A DNA stretch of 38,231 nt from Halothiobacillus neapolitanus (GTDB lineage Bacteria; Pseudomonadota; Gammaproteobacteria; Halothiobacillales; Halothiobacillaceae): the NCBI GenBank assembly GCA_020722165.1, contig DYLI01000002.1, forward strand, positions 2,591 to 40,821. The letters run 5' to 3'. A program made the position numbers and the translations under genes. The notes under the pieces are model-generated. The model ran no database searches. It was given only the letters and a program-made list of their open reading frames with translations, and had not been told where the DNA came from. The number at the start of each line of letters is the position of its first letter. The stretch's first letter is position 1. Shown piece after piece: positions 22,548-30,767 of this stretch.

Positions 22548-23225
22548 TCACGGTTTGGTTTTTGCAGCGGCCGTTGGGCTTGTCTGTGGCGCTGAGGTGG
22601 GTTGTGCAGCGAGCCAGGCAGACACGGCCTTGGTTTGAGTGTCGTTCATGCGCAAGGCGACGCTGTGCATAAGTGCATTGGCGAGGTTTTGGGGCGCGCC
22701 TTGGCGTGTACCGTTCTTCCATGCCTGAATTTGTGACTCACTGTAGGTGGCTGGCTGTCCTACGATAGGCGGGAAGGCCGGGGGCAGGCCGACACCGCCG
22801 GGTGCATGGCAGTTGAAGCAGGCAGGAATACCCGCGTTCCAGTCACCATGTTCGGCGAGTTGTTGCCCGAGCGCATTTTGGGTGGCATCGGTGAGTGGGG
22901 TGCTAGGTTGGGCGGGCGCAGGGAGTGAGCTAAAAAAAGTAGCGATGCCTTGAATCTGAGTAGCCGTCAAAGGCATGGCCATTGGTCGCATAACGGCATT
23001 GACGCGTCGGCCATCGATGTAGGCATTGAGTTGTCCAGTAATATATTCCGCTGAAAGCCCGGCAAGTCGAGGGTAGCCTGCCGCCGCCATACCTTCGCCT
23101 TGTGCGCCGTGACAGGCTAGGCAGGATGCAACTTCGGGAGGTGATGCGCTTAATGCGGGGTGTGATGAAGCAAGGAGCGCCAAAAATGCGCTCAGGGCAG
23201 GAGCCAAATTGCGAGACAGTCCCAT
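22548..23225 (-). CDS. tsdB: TsdB-like dihaem cytochrome c4-type protein
   Basis: This 225-residue secreted protein has two cytochrome c domains, as in cytochrome c4 and TsdB. The signal peptide is about 1-27. Domain 1 (about 28-110) has CLACH (Cys35) and the later Met-rich segment AVMRPMAMPLT with a likely axial Met. Domain 2 (about 115-205) has CFNCH and LMHSVALRM. It ends in a Pro/Thr/Ala-rich tail. In several thiosulfate oxidisers tsdB precedes tsdA, and TsdB takes electrons from TsdA and passes them to terminal oxidases. The start ATG at 23225 has a moderate ribosome site (AGGTTAG). It lies divergently from the ATP synthase operon across 146 bases. Confidence 0.8.
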   Translation of the reverse strand: MGLSRNLAPALSAFLALLASSHPALSASPPEVASCLACHGAQGEGMAAAGYPRLAGLSAEYITGQLNAYIDGRRVNAVMRPMAMPLTATQIQGIATFFSSLPAPAQPSTPLTDATQNALGQQLAEHGDWNAGIPACFNCHAPGGVGLPPAFPPIVGQPATYSESQIQAWKNGTRQGAPQNLANALMHSVALRMNDTQTKAVSAWLAAQPTSAPQTSPTAAAKTKP

Positions 23226-23334
23226 ATCTAACCTGCGTAGTTAAGTGTTCTAAGGATGAAGATTAGATCACTCGGCAACATCTGCAACCTGCAAAATAGT
23301 ACAGAGGATTGAGTCGAGGAATTTGAGGGATAGG

Positions 23335-23364
23335 TTGAGCGGCAAAATAATTCAGTGTTAGACT
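23335..23364 (+). promoter_or_regulatory. Candidate sigma-70 promoter of the ATP synthase operon
   Basis: TTGAGC (23335-23340) and TAGACT (23359-23364), separated by 18 bases, are each 4/6 matches to -35 and -10 elements. The start point would fall about 7 bases later, at or just before the atpZ-like ATG (23372), which has no Shine-Dalgarno. This would be a leaderless or near-leaderless message. The evidence is weak, and a second promoter upstream may exist. The rest of 23226-23371 shows no gene. Confidence 0.3.
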
Positions 23365-23371
23365 GCGAAAC

Positions 23372-23590
23372 ATGAACAAAAATCCCTTGTCAGGCCTGCT
23401 AATGGTGAGTGCGGGGAATATCTTTGCCTCCATGGTGATTTCGGGGCTTGTACTGGGCTACCTGGTTGATAGTTGGCTGGATACGCGGCCAATATTCATG
23501 TTGAGCCTCGGAGCGTTGGGTTTGATTGGTGGATTTCAGCGCGTACACAAGTTGCTTGGCGTAAAGGATAGGGATGACCATGAAGGTTGA
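23372..23590 (+). CDS. AtpZ/AtpI-family small membrane protein at the head of the ATP synthase operon
   Basis: The 72-residue protein has two transmembrane helices (about 8-30 and 41-58) with the pattern GLVLGYLVDSWLDTRPIFMLSLG and GLIGGF, quoted in part, that matches AtpZ and related AtpI-like proteins. In alkaliphilic Bacillus AtpZ and AtpI have been linked to magnesium or calcium handling and to assembly of the c ring. A Zn/Mg role here is not shown by sequence. It overlaps the downstream atpI by 17 bases (23574-23590), which suggests coupling. It has no clear Shine-Dalgarno before its ATG. Confidence 0.8.
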   Translation: MNKNPLSGLLMVSAGNIFASMVISGLVLGYLVDSWLDTRPIFMLSLGALGLIGGFQRVHKLLGVKDRDDHEG

Positions 23591-23939
23591 GCAGCTTGCA
23601 CGGCGCTTGATGCTCACCCAAATGGCCTTGATTGCGGTTTTGGCGCTGGTGTGGGGTGTTTATTCTGGCTACGAAGATTCCATGGCTGTTGTGTATGGCG
23701 GCATGGTCAGTATAGCGCTCGCCTGGATGCACAAGCGTGGCGTGCGTAAGGCGGAAGATGTGTCCTTACGTGACCCGAAGGCTGGAATGCTGATTCTTTT
23801 TGTCAGTGCGGTGTTGCGGTTTATCTTGCTCATCGTGCTGCTTGGTGTAGGTTTCGGCTTGCTCAAGCTCGCGCCGCAGCCTATGCTCGCCGGTTTTGTG
23901 TTGGCGCAGCTTGGTTTCTTGTTTCTGGCGCGTCGCTAG
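23574..23939 (+). CDS. atpI: ATP synthase-associated protein AtpI
   Basis: This 121-residue protein has four predicted helices (about 12-30, 35-52, 70-90 and 98-116). It has the typical AtpI spacing with YGGMVSIALAWMHKRGVR and the RFILLIVLLGVGFGLLKL segment near the end, quoted in part. AtpI is a non-structural member of atp operons that aids assembly of the c ring. The ATG at 23574 has AGGA just upstream, in the atpZ-like gene; the ATG two codons on (23580) is an alternative. A 105-base gap follows before atpB. Confidence 0.88.
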   Translation: MTMKVEQLARRLMLTQMALIAVLALVWGVYSGYEDSMAVVYGGMVSIALAWMHKRGVRKAEDVSLRDPKAGMLILFVSAVLRFILLIVLLGVGFGLLKLAPQPMLAGFVLAQLGFLFLARR

Positions 23940-23970
23940 GGCAGACCGTGGCGGCTGGAGTGGCTGAAAG

Positions 23971-23992
23971 CCTGGAATTTTTCAAATCCAGG
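23971..23992 (+). promoter_or_regulatory. Stem-loop between atpI and atpB
   Basis: The bases CCTGG-A-ATTT, TTC loop and AAAT-CCAGG can pair as a 9-bp stem with one bulged A. No T run follows, so it is not a standard terminator. In E. coli the message between atpI and atpB is processed and hairpins there affect stoichiometry, so a similar role is possible but unproven. Confidence 0.35.
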
Positions 23993-24044
23993 ATATCTTG
24001 GGTTTGGCTGGACGAATCATGATTTTACATTTGGGAGTGCAAGC

Positions 24045-24869
24045 GTGAGCGCAGTGGAAAATACAGGCGGTGGAACCGTCGAGTATATTCAGCACCACTT
24101 AACCAACTGGTCGGTAGGCCAAGGTTTCTGGACGCTGAATTTAGATACCATCCTCGTCAGTCTGATGCTGGGAGCTTTGATCGTCTTCGCAGGAATGCGC
24201 GTCGGTCGAAACCTGGAGGTGGGTGCCCCGAGCGGTTTTCAGAATTTTGTCGAAATGGTGCTGGAGTTCGTGGACACGCAAGTCAAAGACTCCTTTGGTA
24301 AGCGTGACAACGCGCTGATTGCGCCTCTTGCCCTGACTGTGCTGGTTTGGGTGTGGTTGATGAACTTCATGGATTTGATTCCTGTTGATCTGATTCCCGC
24401 AGCATTGCATATGATTGGCCTGCATGAATTTAAGGCCGTTCCAACGACTGATTTGAATACCACGATGGCAATGGCGCTATTTGTCTTCGTTTTAACCGTC
24501 TATTACAACATTAAAGTCAAGGGTCTGGTCGGATACATCAAAATGTTCCTGTTCCACCCCTTTGGTAAATTCCTTGTGCCGGTCAACATGGTCATGACCG
24601 CGATTGAAGAGCTCGCCAAGCCCATCAGTCTCGGCCTGCGTCTGTTCGGTAACATGTTTGCCGGTGAATTGGTGTTCTTGCTTATCGCGCTGCTTACTCT
24701 TGGAGCAACGATTAGTGCGTCACTTTTGATCTGGTTCCCATTGCAGGTTGTGCTTGATGTGGCTTGGTTGATCTTCCACATTCTGGTTATTACCTTGCAG
24801 GCGTTTATTTTCATGGTGTTGACCATCGTCTATCTGGGCATGGCGCACATCACTGAAGATGAGCACTAA
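24045..24869 (+). CDS. atpB: ATP synthase Fo subunit a
   Basis: Subunit a forms the two half-channels for proton entry beside the c ring. The 274-residue product has six predicted helices. The segment EELAKPISLGLRLFGNMFAGEL contains the essential Arg (Arg210 in E. coli) and the Asn of helix 5; the later helix has FHILVITLQAFIFMVLTIVYLGMA, quoted in part. The start is GTG at 24045 with GGGAG 8-10 bases upstream. It is second in the structural set, before atpE. Confidence 0.97.
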   Translation: MSAVENTGGGTVEYIQHHLTNWSVGQGFWTLNLDTILVSLMLGALIVFAGMRVGRNLEVGAPSGFQNFVEMVLEFVDTQVKDSFGKRDNALIAPLALTVLVWVWLMNFMDLIPVDLIPAALHMIGLHEFKAVPTTDLNTTMAMALFVFVLTVYYNIKVKGLVGYIKMFLFHPFGKFLVPVNMVMTAIEELAKPISLGLRLFGNMFAGELVFLLIALLTLGATISASLLIWFPLQVVLDVAWLIFHILVITLQAFIFMVLTIVYLGMAHITEDEH

Positions 24870-24927
24870 GCTTGACCTTAAACCCTTTCCATTAACCCTC
24901 AACTTAAATCCGTAAGGAGAACCGACG

Positions 24928-25221
24928 ATGACCGCTGATATGATCGCGATGATTTATGCCTACACCGCAGTAGGCGTGGGTGTAATCCTGGCCGCTGCTG
25001 GCCTTGGCTCTGCCATTGGCTGGGGCTTGATTTGCTCCAAAACGCTTGAAGGCATTGCACGCCAGCCTGAAATGCGCCCGCAATTGATGACCAACATGTT
25101 CATCTTTGCAGGTTTGATGGAATCCTTCCCGTTCATCATTCTCGCATTCGGCATGTGGTTCTTGTTTGCCAACCCATTTGTGGGCGCAATGCAGGCTGCA
25201 ATCAAAGCGATGGGTGCTTAA
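24928..25221 (+). CDS. atpE: ATP synthase Fo subunit c
   Basis: This is the ring subunit that carries the ions, 97 residues with two hydrophobic helices (about 8-35 and 53-80). The cytoplasmic loop IARQPEM (Arg45, Gln46, Pro47) contacts gamma and epsilon. Helix 2 has FAGLMESFPF: the ion-binding carboxylate is Glu65, followed by Ser66, where E. coli has Asp61 and Ala. Helix 1 carries Trp32 at the position where the Na+-type c subunits have Gln32. The length is larger than the 79 residues of E. coli because both helices are extended, as in many respiratory proteobacteria. AAGGAG is well placed before the ATG. See the findings for the ion question. Confidence 0.96.
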   Translation: MTADMIAMIYAYTAVGVGVILAAAGLGSAIGWGLICSKTLEGIARQPEMRPQLMTNMFIFAGLMESFPFIILAFGMWFLFANPFVGAMQAAIKAMGA

Positions 25222-25290
25222 TTACGGCGATTGAATGCGACGCCTAGTGATGAATGGTCTTTGCGTGCGCATTCAAGGAGGTAGGTAGCA

Positions 25291-25761
25291 GTGAATATTA
25301 CGGTAACCTTGTTTGCCCAGATGATTGCGTTTATCGCGATGATTTGGCTGGTAAACAGATTTCTGTGGGCTCCGCTATCGAGCATGATGGAAGCGCGTCG
25401 TCAGCGTATTGCTGACGGCTTGTCTGCATCAGAGCGCGGTAAGCATGAGCTCAAGCTCGCTGAAGAGCGTGCAGTTCAAGTGATTAAAGAGGCCAAAGAG
25501 CGAGCGACTGAGTTGCTGGCTCAAGCCAATGGTCGTAGCACCGAAATTCTGGACGAGGCGCGTAATAACGCCAAGGCGGAATCTGAGCGTGTGATTGCCG
25601 GTGCTCAGGCTGAGATTGGGCGTGAGGTTGAGCGCGCCAAGCAAGAGCTTTCAAAGCAAGTGTCTGTGCTCGCGGTGATAGGTGCCGAACGCATCTTGAA
25701 GCGCGAAGTGGATGCCAAGGTACACGAGGCATCAATCGCTGACCTCGTGGCTCGCATTTAA
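25291..25761 (+). CDS. atpF: ATP synthase Fo subunit b
   Basis: This 156-residue peripheral stalk subunit has one N-terminal transmembrane helix (about 4-24, LFAQMIAFIAMIWLVNRFLW in parts) and then a long charged right-handed coiled coil (about 30-150) rich in Glu, Lys, Arg and Ala with ARRQRIADGLSASERG as the usual start. It dimerises to join Fo to delta of F1. The start is GTG at 25291 and the strong AAGGAGG at 25275-25281 decides it. There are 10 bases between its stop and the atpH start. Confidence 0.96.
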   Translation: MNITVTLFAQMIAFIAMIWLVNRFLWAPLSSMMEARRQRIADGLSASERGKHELKLAEERAVQVIKEAKERATELLAQANGRSTEILDEARNNAKAESERVIAGAQAEIGREVERAKQELSKQVSVLAVIGAERILKREVDAKVHEASIADLVARI

Positions 25762-25771
25762 GGGGGCATTT

Positions 25772-26308
25772 ATGTCCGAAAATGCAAAAACAGCCCGTGC
25801 CTATGCGCGCGCATGCTTTGAGGTTACGCAGTCCAAGGTCGAGCGCGCCAAATGGTCTGAAATGTTGGACTTTCTTGCGGCCGTGTCGCTTGATGCCGAC
25901 ATTATCCGTTTGATGTCTTCACCTGCGGTGCATCGTGATCGCGTGGCTGAGGTGGTTCTGAAGGTTGCTTCAGGTTACCTCACGACTCAGGGAGAGAATC
26001 TTGTGCGTTTATTGGCTGAAAATGGCCGTATGCACGTTCTTCCTCTGATTGCGCAGGAGTTTTCTGCGTTATGTCGTGAAGCCGATGGTCAGATGAATGT
26101 GCGGGTGGTTTCGGCCATGGCGCTCAAAGAGCAGGAGAAAATCCAGCTTGCATCTGCATTGGGTAAGCGCTTGGGCAAGATCATCACGCTAGACAATGAT
26201 ATTGATGAATCCCTGATTGGTGGTGCCGTGGTGTACGCCGGGGATTTGGTTATTGATGGTTCAATTCGCGGTCGCTTACAGGGTCTGGCCAACGCCGTGA
26301 TCCGCTAA
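25772..26308 (+). CDS. atpH: ATP synthase F1 subunit delta
   Basis: Subunit delta sits on top of the alpha/beta hexamer and joins it to the b stalk. The 178-residue product has the typical N-terminal six-helix domain (ENAKTARAYARACFEVTQ) and the C-terminal SDLIGGAVVYAGDLVIDGSIRGRLQGL pattern (here DESLIGGAVVYAGDLVIDGS). The ATG at 25772 with AAGGGGG upstream is chosen. A longer open frame starting at 25712 only duplicates the end of atpF in another frame. It lies 10 bases after atpF and 12 bases before atpA. Confidence 0.95.
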   Translation: MSENAKTARAYARACFEVTQSKVERAKWSEMLDFLAAVSLDADIIRLMSSPAVHRDRVAEVVLKVASGYLTTQGENLVRLLAENGRMHVLPLIAQEFSALCREADGQMNVRVVSAMALKEQEKIQLASALGKRLGKIITLDNDIDESLIGGAVVYAGDLVIDGSIRGRLQGLANAVIR

Positions 26309-26320
26309 GGAGTTATTTTC

Positions 26321-27859
<1,539 letters not shown>

Positions 27860-27874
27860 GAGAGGCAAACCTTT

Positions 27875-28738
27875 ATGGCCGGCACTAAAGAGATTCGCAC
27901 GAAGATCAAGAGCATTCAAAATACGCGCAAGATCACCAAGGCCATGGAAATGGTTGCGGCGGCCAAGATGCGTAAAGCTCAAGAGAACATGCAGGCGACA
28001 CGGCCTTACTTGGACAAGATTCGGGTCGTGATTTCCAACCTTAGCAAGGCTCATCCTGAATACGTTCACCCATTTATGGTTGAGCGTACGGTCAAGCGCG
28101 TGGGCTTGATTCTTGTGACCACGGATCGTGGTTTGTGTGGTGGTTTGAACGTAAACCTGTTTAGGCGCGTTCTGCGTTCCATGCAAGCTTGGTCTGAAAG
28201 CAACATTGAAATTGATGTTTGCGTGATTGGTTCCAAGGGTGCTGCCTTTGTTAAGCGCGGGGCGTTTAACCCTGTCGCGGAAATCACTGGCCTCGGCGAC
28301 CGTCCGCGTTTTGTCAAAGTGCAAGGCGCGGTTAAGACGCTGCTTGATTCATTTGAAGCAGGCAAGATTGATGAGGTTTGGGTGGCGCGCAACGAGTTTG
28401 TAAATAGCATGTCGCAAAAGCCTGATCTTGTTTGTGTTCTGCCGATCGCACCTGAAACGATCACAACACAACAGCATCATTGGGATTACATCTACGAGCC
28501 CGAGTCGAAAGATGTACTTGATTTGTTGTTGAAACGCTTCGTTGCAGCGAGTGTGCATCAAGCCACCGTTGAAAATGTTGCGTGTGAGATGTCTGCACGA
28601 CGTATTGCGATGAAGAATGCGACAGACAATGCGGGCGATCTGATCGGTGCATTGAAGTTGAAATACAACAAGGCTCGCCAAGCTGCGATTACGCAAGAAA
28701 TTGCGGAAATTGTAAGCGGTGCGGCTGCGGTCGGTTAA
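27875..28738 (+). CDS. atpG: ATP synthase F1 subunit gamma
   Basis: Gamma is the rotating central shaft. The 287-residue protein starts with the antiparallel coiled-coil helix GTKEIRTKIKSIQNTRKITKAMEMVAAAKMRKAQ, quoted in part, and has the typical TTDRGLCGGLN loop (about 85-95) with the later KPVVITDSRGLCGGLN-like pattern conserved in function. The C-terminal helix includes MSARRIAMKNATDNAGDLI and LKLKYNKARQAAITQEIAEIVSGAAA. The ATG at 27875 follows a GAGAGG ribosome site. It is followed after 34 bases by atpD. Confidence 0.97.
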   Translation: MAGTKEIRTKIKSIQNTRKITKAMEMVAAAKMRKAQENMQATRPYLDKIRVVISNLSKAHPEYVHPFMVERTVKRVGLILVTTDRGLCGGLNVNLFRRVLRSMQAWSESNIEIDVCVIGSKGAAFVKRGAFNPVAEITGLGDRPRFVKVQGAVKTLLDSFEAGKIDEVWVARNEFVNSMSQKPDLVCVLPIAPETITTQQHHWDYIYEPESKDVLDLLLKRFVAASVHQATVENVACEMSARRIAMKNATDNAGDLIGALKLKYNKARQAAITQEIAEIVSGAAAVG

Positions 28739-28772
28739 TGCGTGAATTCTGTACTTATTTGATGAGGAACTG

Positions 28773-30176
28773 ATGATGAGTTCTGGCAAGATTATTGAAA
28801 TCATCGGTGCGGTGATTGACGTGGAGTTTCCACGTGATGCTGTACCGAAAGTTTATGATGCACTGAAGGTTGAAGGCACGGGCTTGACCCTTGAGGTTCA
28901 ACAACAGATTGGTGATGGCGTGGTTCGTACCATTGCTCTGGGAGCGACTGAAGGTCACCGTCGTGGCTTGTCGGTCACTAACACTGGGGCGCCAATTGGT
29001 GTTCCCGTCGGTAAAGCGACCTTGGGTCGTATTATGGACGTGTTAGGCGAGCCGATTGACCATGCCGGTCCGATTGCGACTGAAGAGCGTATGGCGATTC
29101 ACCGCAAGCCGCCATCGTTTGATGAGCAATCCTCAAGCACGGCGCTGCTGGAAACCGGTATCAAGGTTATTGACCTGCTGGTTCCGTTCGCCAAGGGCGG
29201 TAAAGTTGGTCTGTTCGGTGGTGCCGGTGTAGGCAAAACCGTGAACATGATGGAGCTGATTCGTAACATTGCGGTTGAGCACAGTGGTTACTCTGTATTC
29301 GCCGGTGTGGGCGAGCGTACTCGTGAGGGTAACGACTTCTATCACGAAATGAACGAAGGCGGCGTGTTGGACAAGGTTTCACTGGTGTATGGCCAGATGA
29401 ACGAGCCGCCCGGTTGCCGTTTGCGCGTTGCATTGACGGGTCTGACCATGGCTGAATACTTCCGTGACGAAGGCCGTGACGTACTGATGTTTATTGACAA
29501 CATCTACCGTTACACCTTGGCCGGTACTGAAGTATCCGCACTGTTGGGTCGTATGCCATCGGCAGTGGGCTATCAGCCTACGCTGGCTGAAGAGATGGGT
29601 GTTCTGCAAGAGCGCATCACTTCAACCAAGACGGGTTCTATCACATCTGTGCAGGCCGTTTACGTTCCTGCGGATGACTTGACTGACCCGTCGCCTGCCA
29701 CCACCTTCTCGCATCTTGATGCGACTGTGGTTCTGTCGCGTGATATCGCCGCTTTGGGTATTTACCCTGCGATTGACCCGCTGGACTCCACCAGTCGTCA
29801 GCTTGACCCGCAAGTTGTGGGTGAAGAACACTACAAGGTTGCGCGTACTGTGCAAAAGACCTTGCAGCGTTACAAAGAGCTCAAGGACATCATCGCCATT
29901 CTTGGTATGGACGAGCTTTCGGATGATGACAAGATGCTGGTGGCGCGTGCGCGCAAAATTCAGCGCTTTATGTCTCAGCCGTTCTTTGTAGCTGAAGTGT
30001 TCACTGGTGCGACTGGTCGTTTCGTGAATCTGAAAGAAACCCTGCGTGGCTTCAAAGGGTTGCTTGACGGTGAGTTCGATCACCTTCCTGAGCAGGCGTT
30101 CTACATGGTTGGTGGCATTGATGAAGCAGTTGAAAAAGCTGCCAAAATCGAAGCTAAAAACGCTGCCGCGAAGTAA
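28773..30176 (+). CDS. atpD: ATP synthase F1 subunit beta (catalytic)
   Basis: This is the catalytic subunit of 467 residues. It has Walker A GGAGVGKT (about 155), the Glu-containing VGERTREGNDFYHEM, Walker B LMFIDNIYRYT, the SALLGRMPSAVGYQPTLAEEMG and ERITSTKTGSITSVQAVYVPADDLTDP loops (in parts), and DELSDDDKMLVARARKIQRF, the DELSEED-type torque lever. Two ATG codons are adjacent (28773 and 28776); either could be used, with GAGGAA at 28762-28767 upstream. All catalytic residues are intact. Confidence 0.98.
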   Translation: MMSSGKIIEIIGAVIDVEFPRDAVPKVYDALKVEGTGLTLEVQQQIGDGVVRTIALGATEGHRRGLSVTNTGAPIGVPVGKATLGRIMDVLGEPIDHAGPIATEERMAIHRKPPSFDEQSSSTALLETGIKVIDLLVPFAKGGKVGLFGGAGVGKTVNMMELIRNIAVEHSGYSVFAGVGERTREGNDFYHEMNEGGVLDKVSLVYGQMNEPPGCRLRVALTGLTMAEYFRDEGRDVLMFIDNIYRYTLAGTEVSALLGRMPSAVGYQPTLAEEMGVLQERITSTKTGSITSVQAVYVPADDLTDPSPATTFSHLDATVVLSRDIAALGIYPAIDPLDSTSRQLDPQVVGEEHYKVARTVQKTLQRYKELKDIIAILGMDELSDDDKMLVARARKIQRFMSQPFFVAEVFTGATGRFVNLKETLRGFKGLLDGEFDHLPEQAFYMVGGIDEAVEKAAKIEAKNAAAK

Positions 30177-30203
30177 TTCAGGCCAATATATTAGGAGCGG
30201 GTT

Positions 30204-30644
30204 ATGGCCGTAACTGTTCGTGTTGATATCGTCAGCGCTGACCAGTCTGTGATGGGCGGTGAGGCAACATTTGTTGTCGCGCCAACCACCATGGGTGAGC
30301 TGGGTATCACTCCTCGCCATACGCAGTTGCTTGCGACGCTGAGAGCCGGTGAAGTTCGTGTCACCGACGCCAATGGCGTTGTGAGTCATTTTTTTGTTTC
30401 GGGTGGTGTGATTGAGGTTCAACCTCACGCCATTACCATTCTGGCAGATAGTGCGCTGCGTGAAGAAGATGCGCGCGCACTAGCGTTGATTGAGGAAGAG
30501 GCGCGCTTGAAGGCGCTTGAAAGTCGCACTGAAATCGGCATGCGCGAAACGGATTATTTCCGTTTACGAGGAGCCGTGGAAGCTGAAGCACGCCTTAAAT
30601 GGATTGAAGGCATTCAGGGCGGCGTTAGCCACACTTCGCAATGA
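30204..30644 (+). CDS. atpC: ATP synthase F1 subunit epsilon
   Basis: Subunit epsilon (146 residues) regulates ATP hydrolysis and rotates with gamma. The N-terminal beta-sandwich has MAVTVRVDIVSADQSV and the conserved GELGITPRHTQLLATL and FFVSGGVIEVQP motifs. The C-terminal helical hairpin (about 88-140) is the regulatory arm, rich in Glu and Arg. The start has GGAG upstream. It is the last gene of the operon; the terminator at 30676-30698 follows its stop by 31 bases. Confidence 0.95.
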   Translation: MAVTVRVDIVSADQSVMGGEATFVVAPTTMGELGITPRHTQLLATLRAGEVRVTDANGVVSHFFVSGGVIEVQPHAITILADSALREEDARALALIEEEARLKALESRTEIGMRETDYFRLRGAVEAEARLKWIEGIQGGVSHTSQ

Positions 30645-30675
30645 TGCTTTAAACATTTTGTTCACTGCGTAATAT

Positions 30676-30698
30676 AAGGAGGCTCTGCCTCCTTTTTT
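30676..30698 (+). terminator. Terminator of the ATP synthase operon
   Basis: An 8-bp stem AAGGAGGC (30676-30683) and GCCTCCTT (30687-30694), with a TCT loop, is followed by a T run to 30698. It follows the atpC stop and precedes the dgt-like gene by about 70 bases. Confidence 0.9.
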
Positions 30699-30767
30699 AT
30701 TGTCTGTTAACTTACATCATGCGATTGGAGCATTGACCTTGCGCTCAATTCAATGGAGGTTTGATTG

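Noticed and set aside
22537..22722. N-terminal extension of tsdA into tsdB
   Set aside because: It overlaps the tsdB C-terminus in another frame and would precede a complete signal peptide.
29622..30428. A 268-codon open frame on the minus strand across atpD and atpC
   Set aside because: It is antisense to two certain ATP synthase genes and spans their gap; composition is typical of a shadow frame.
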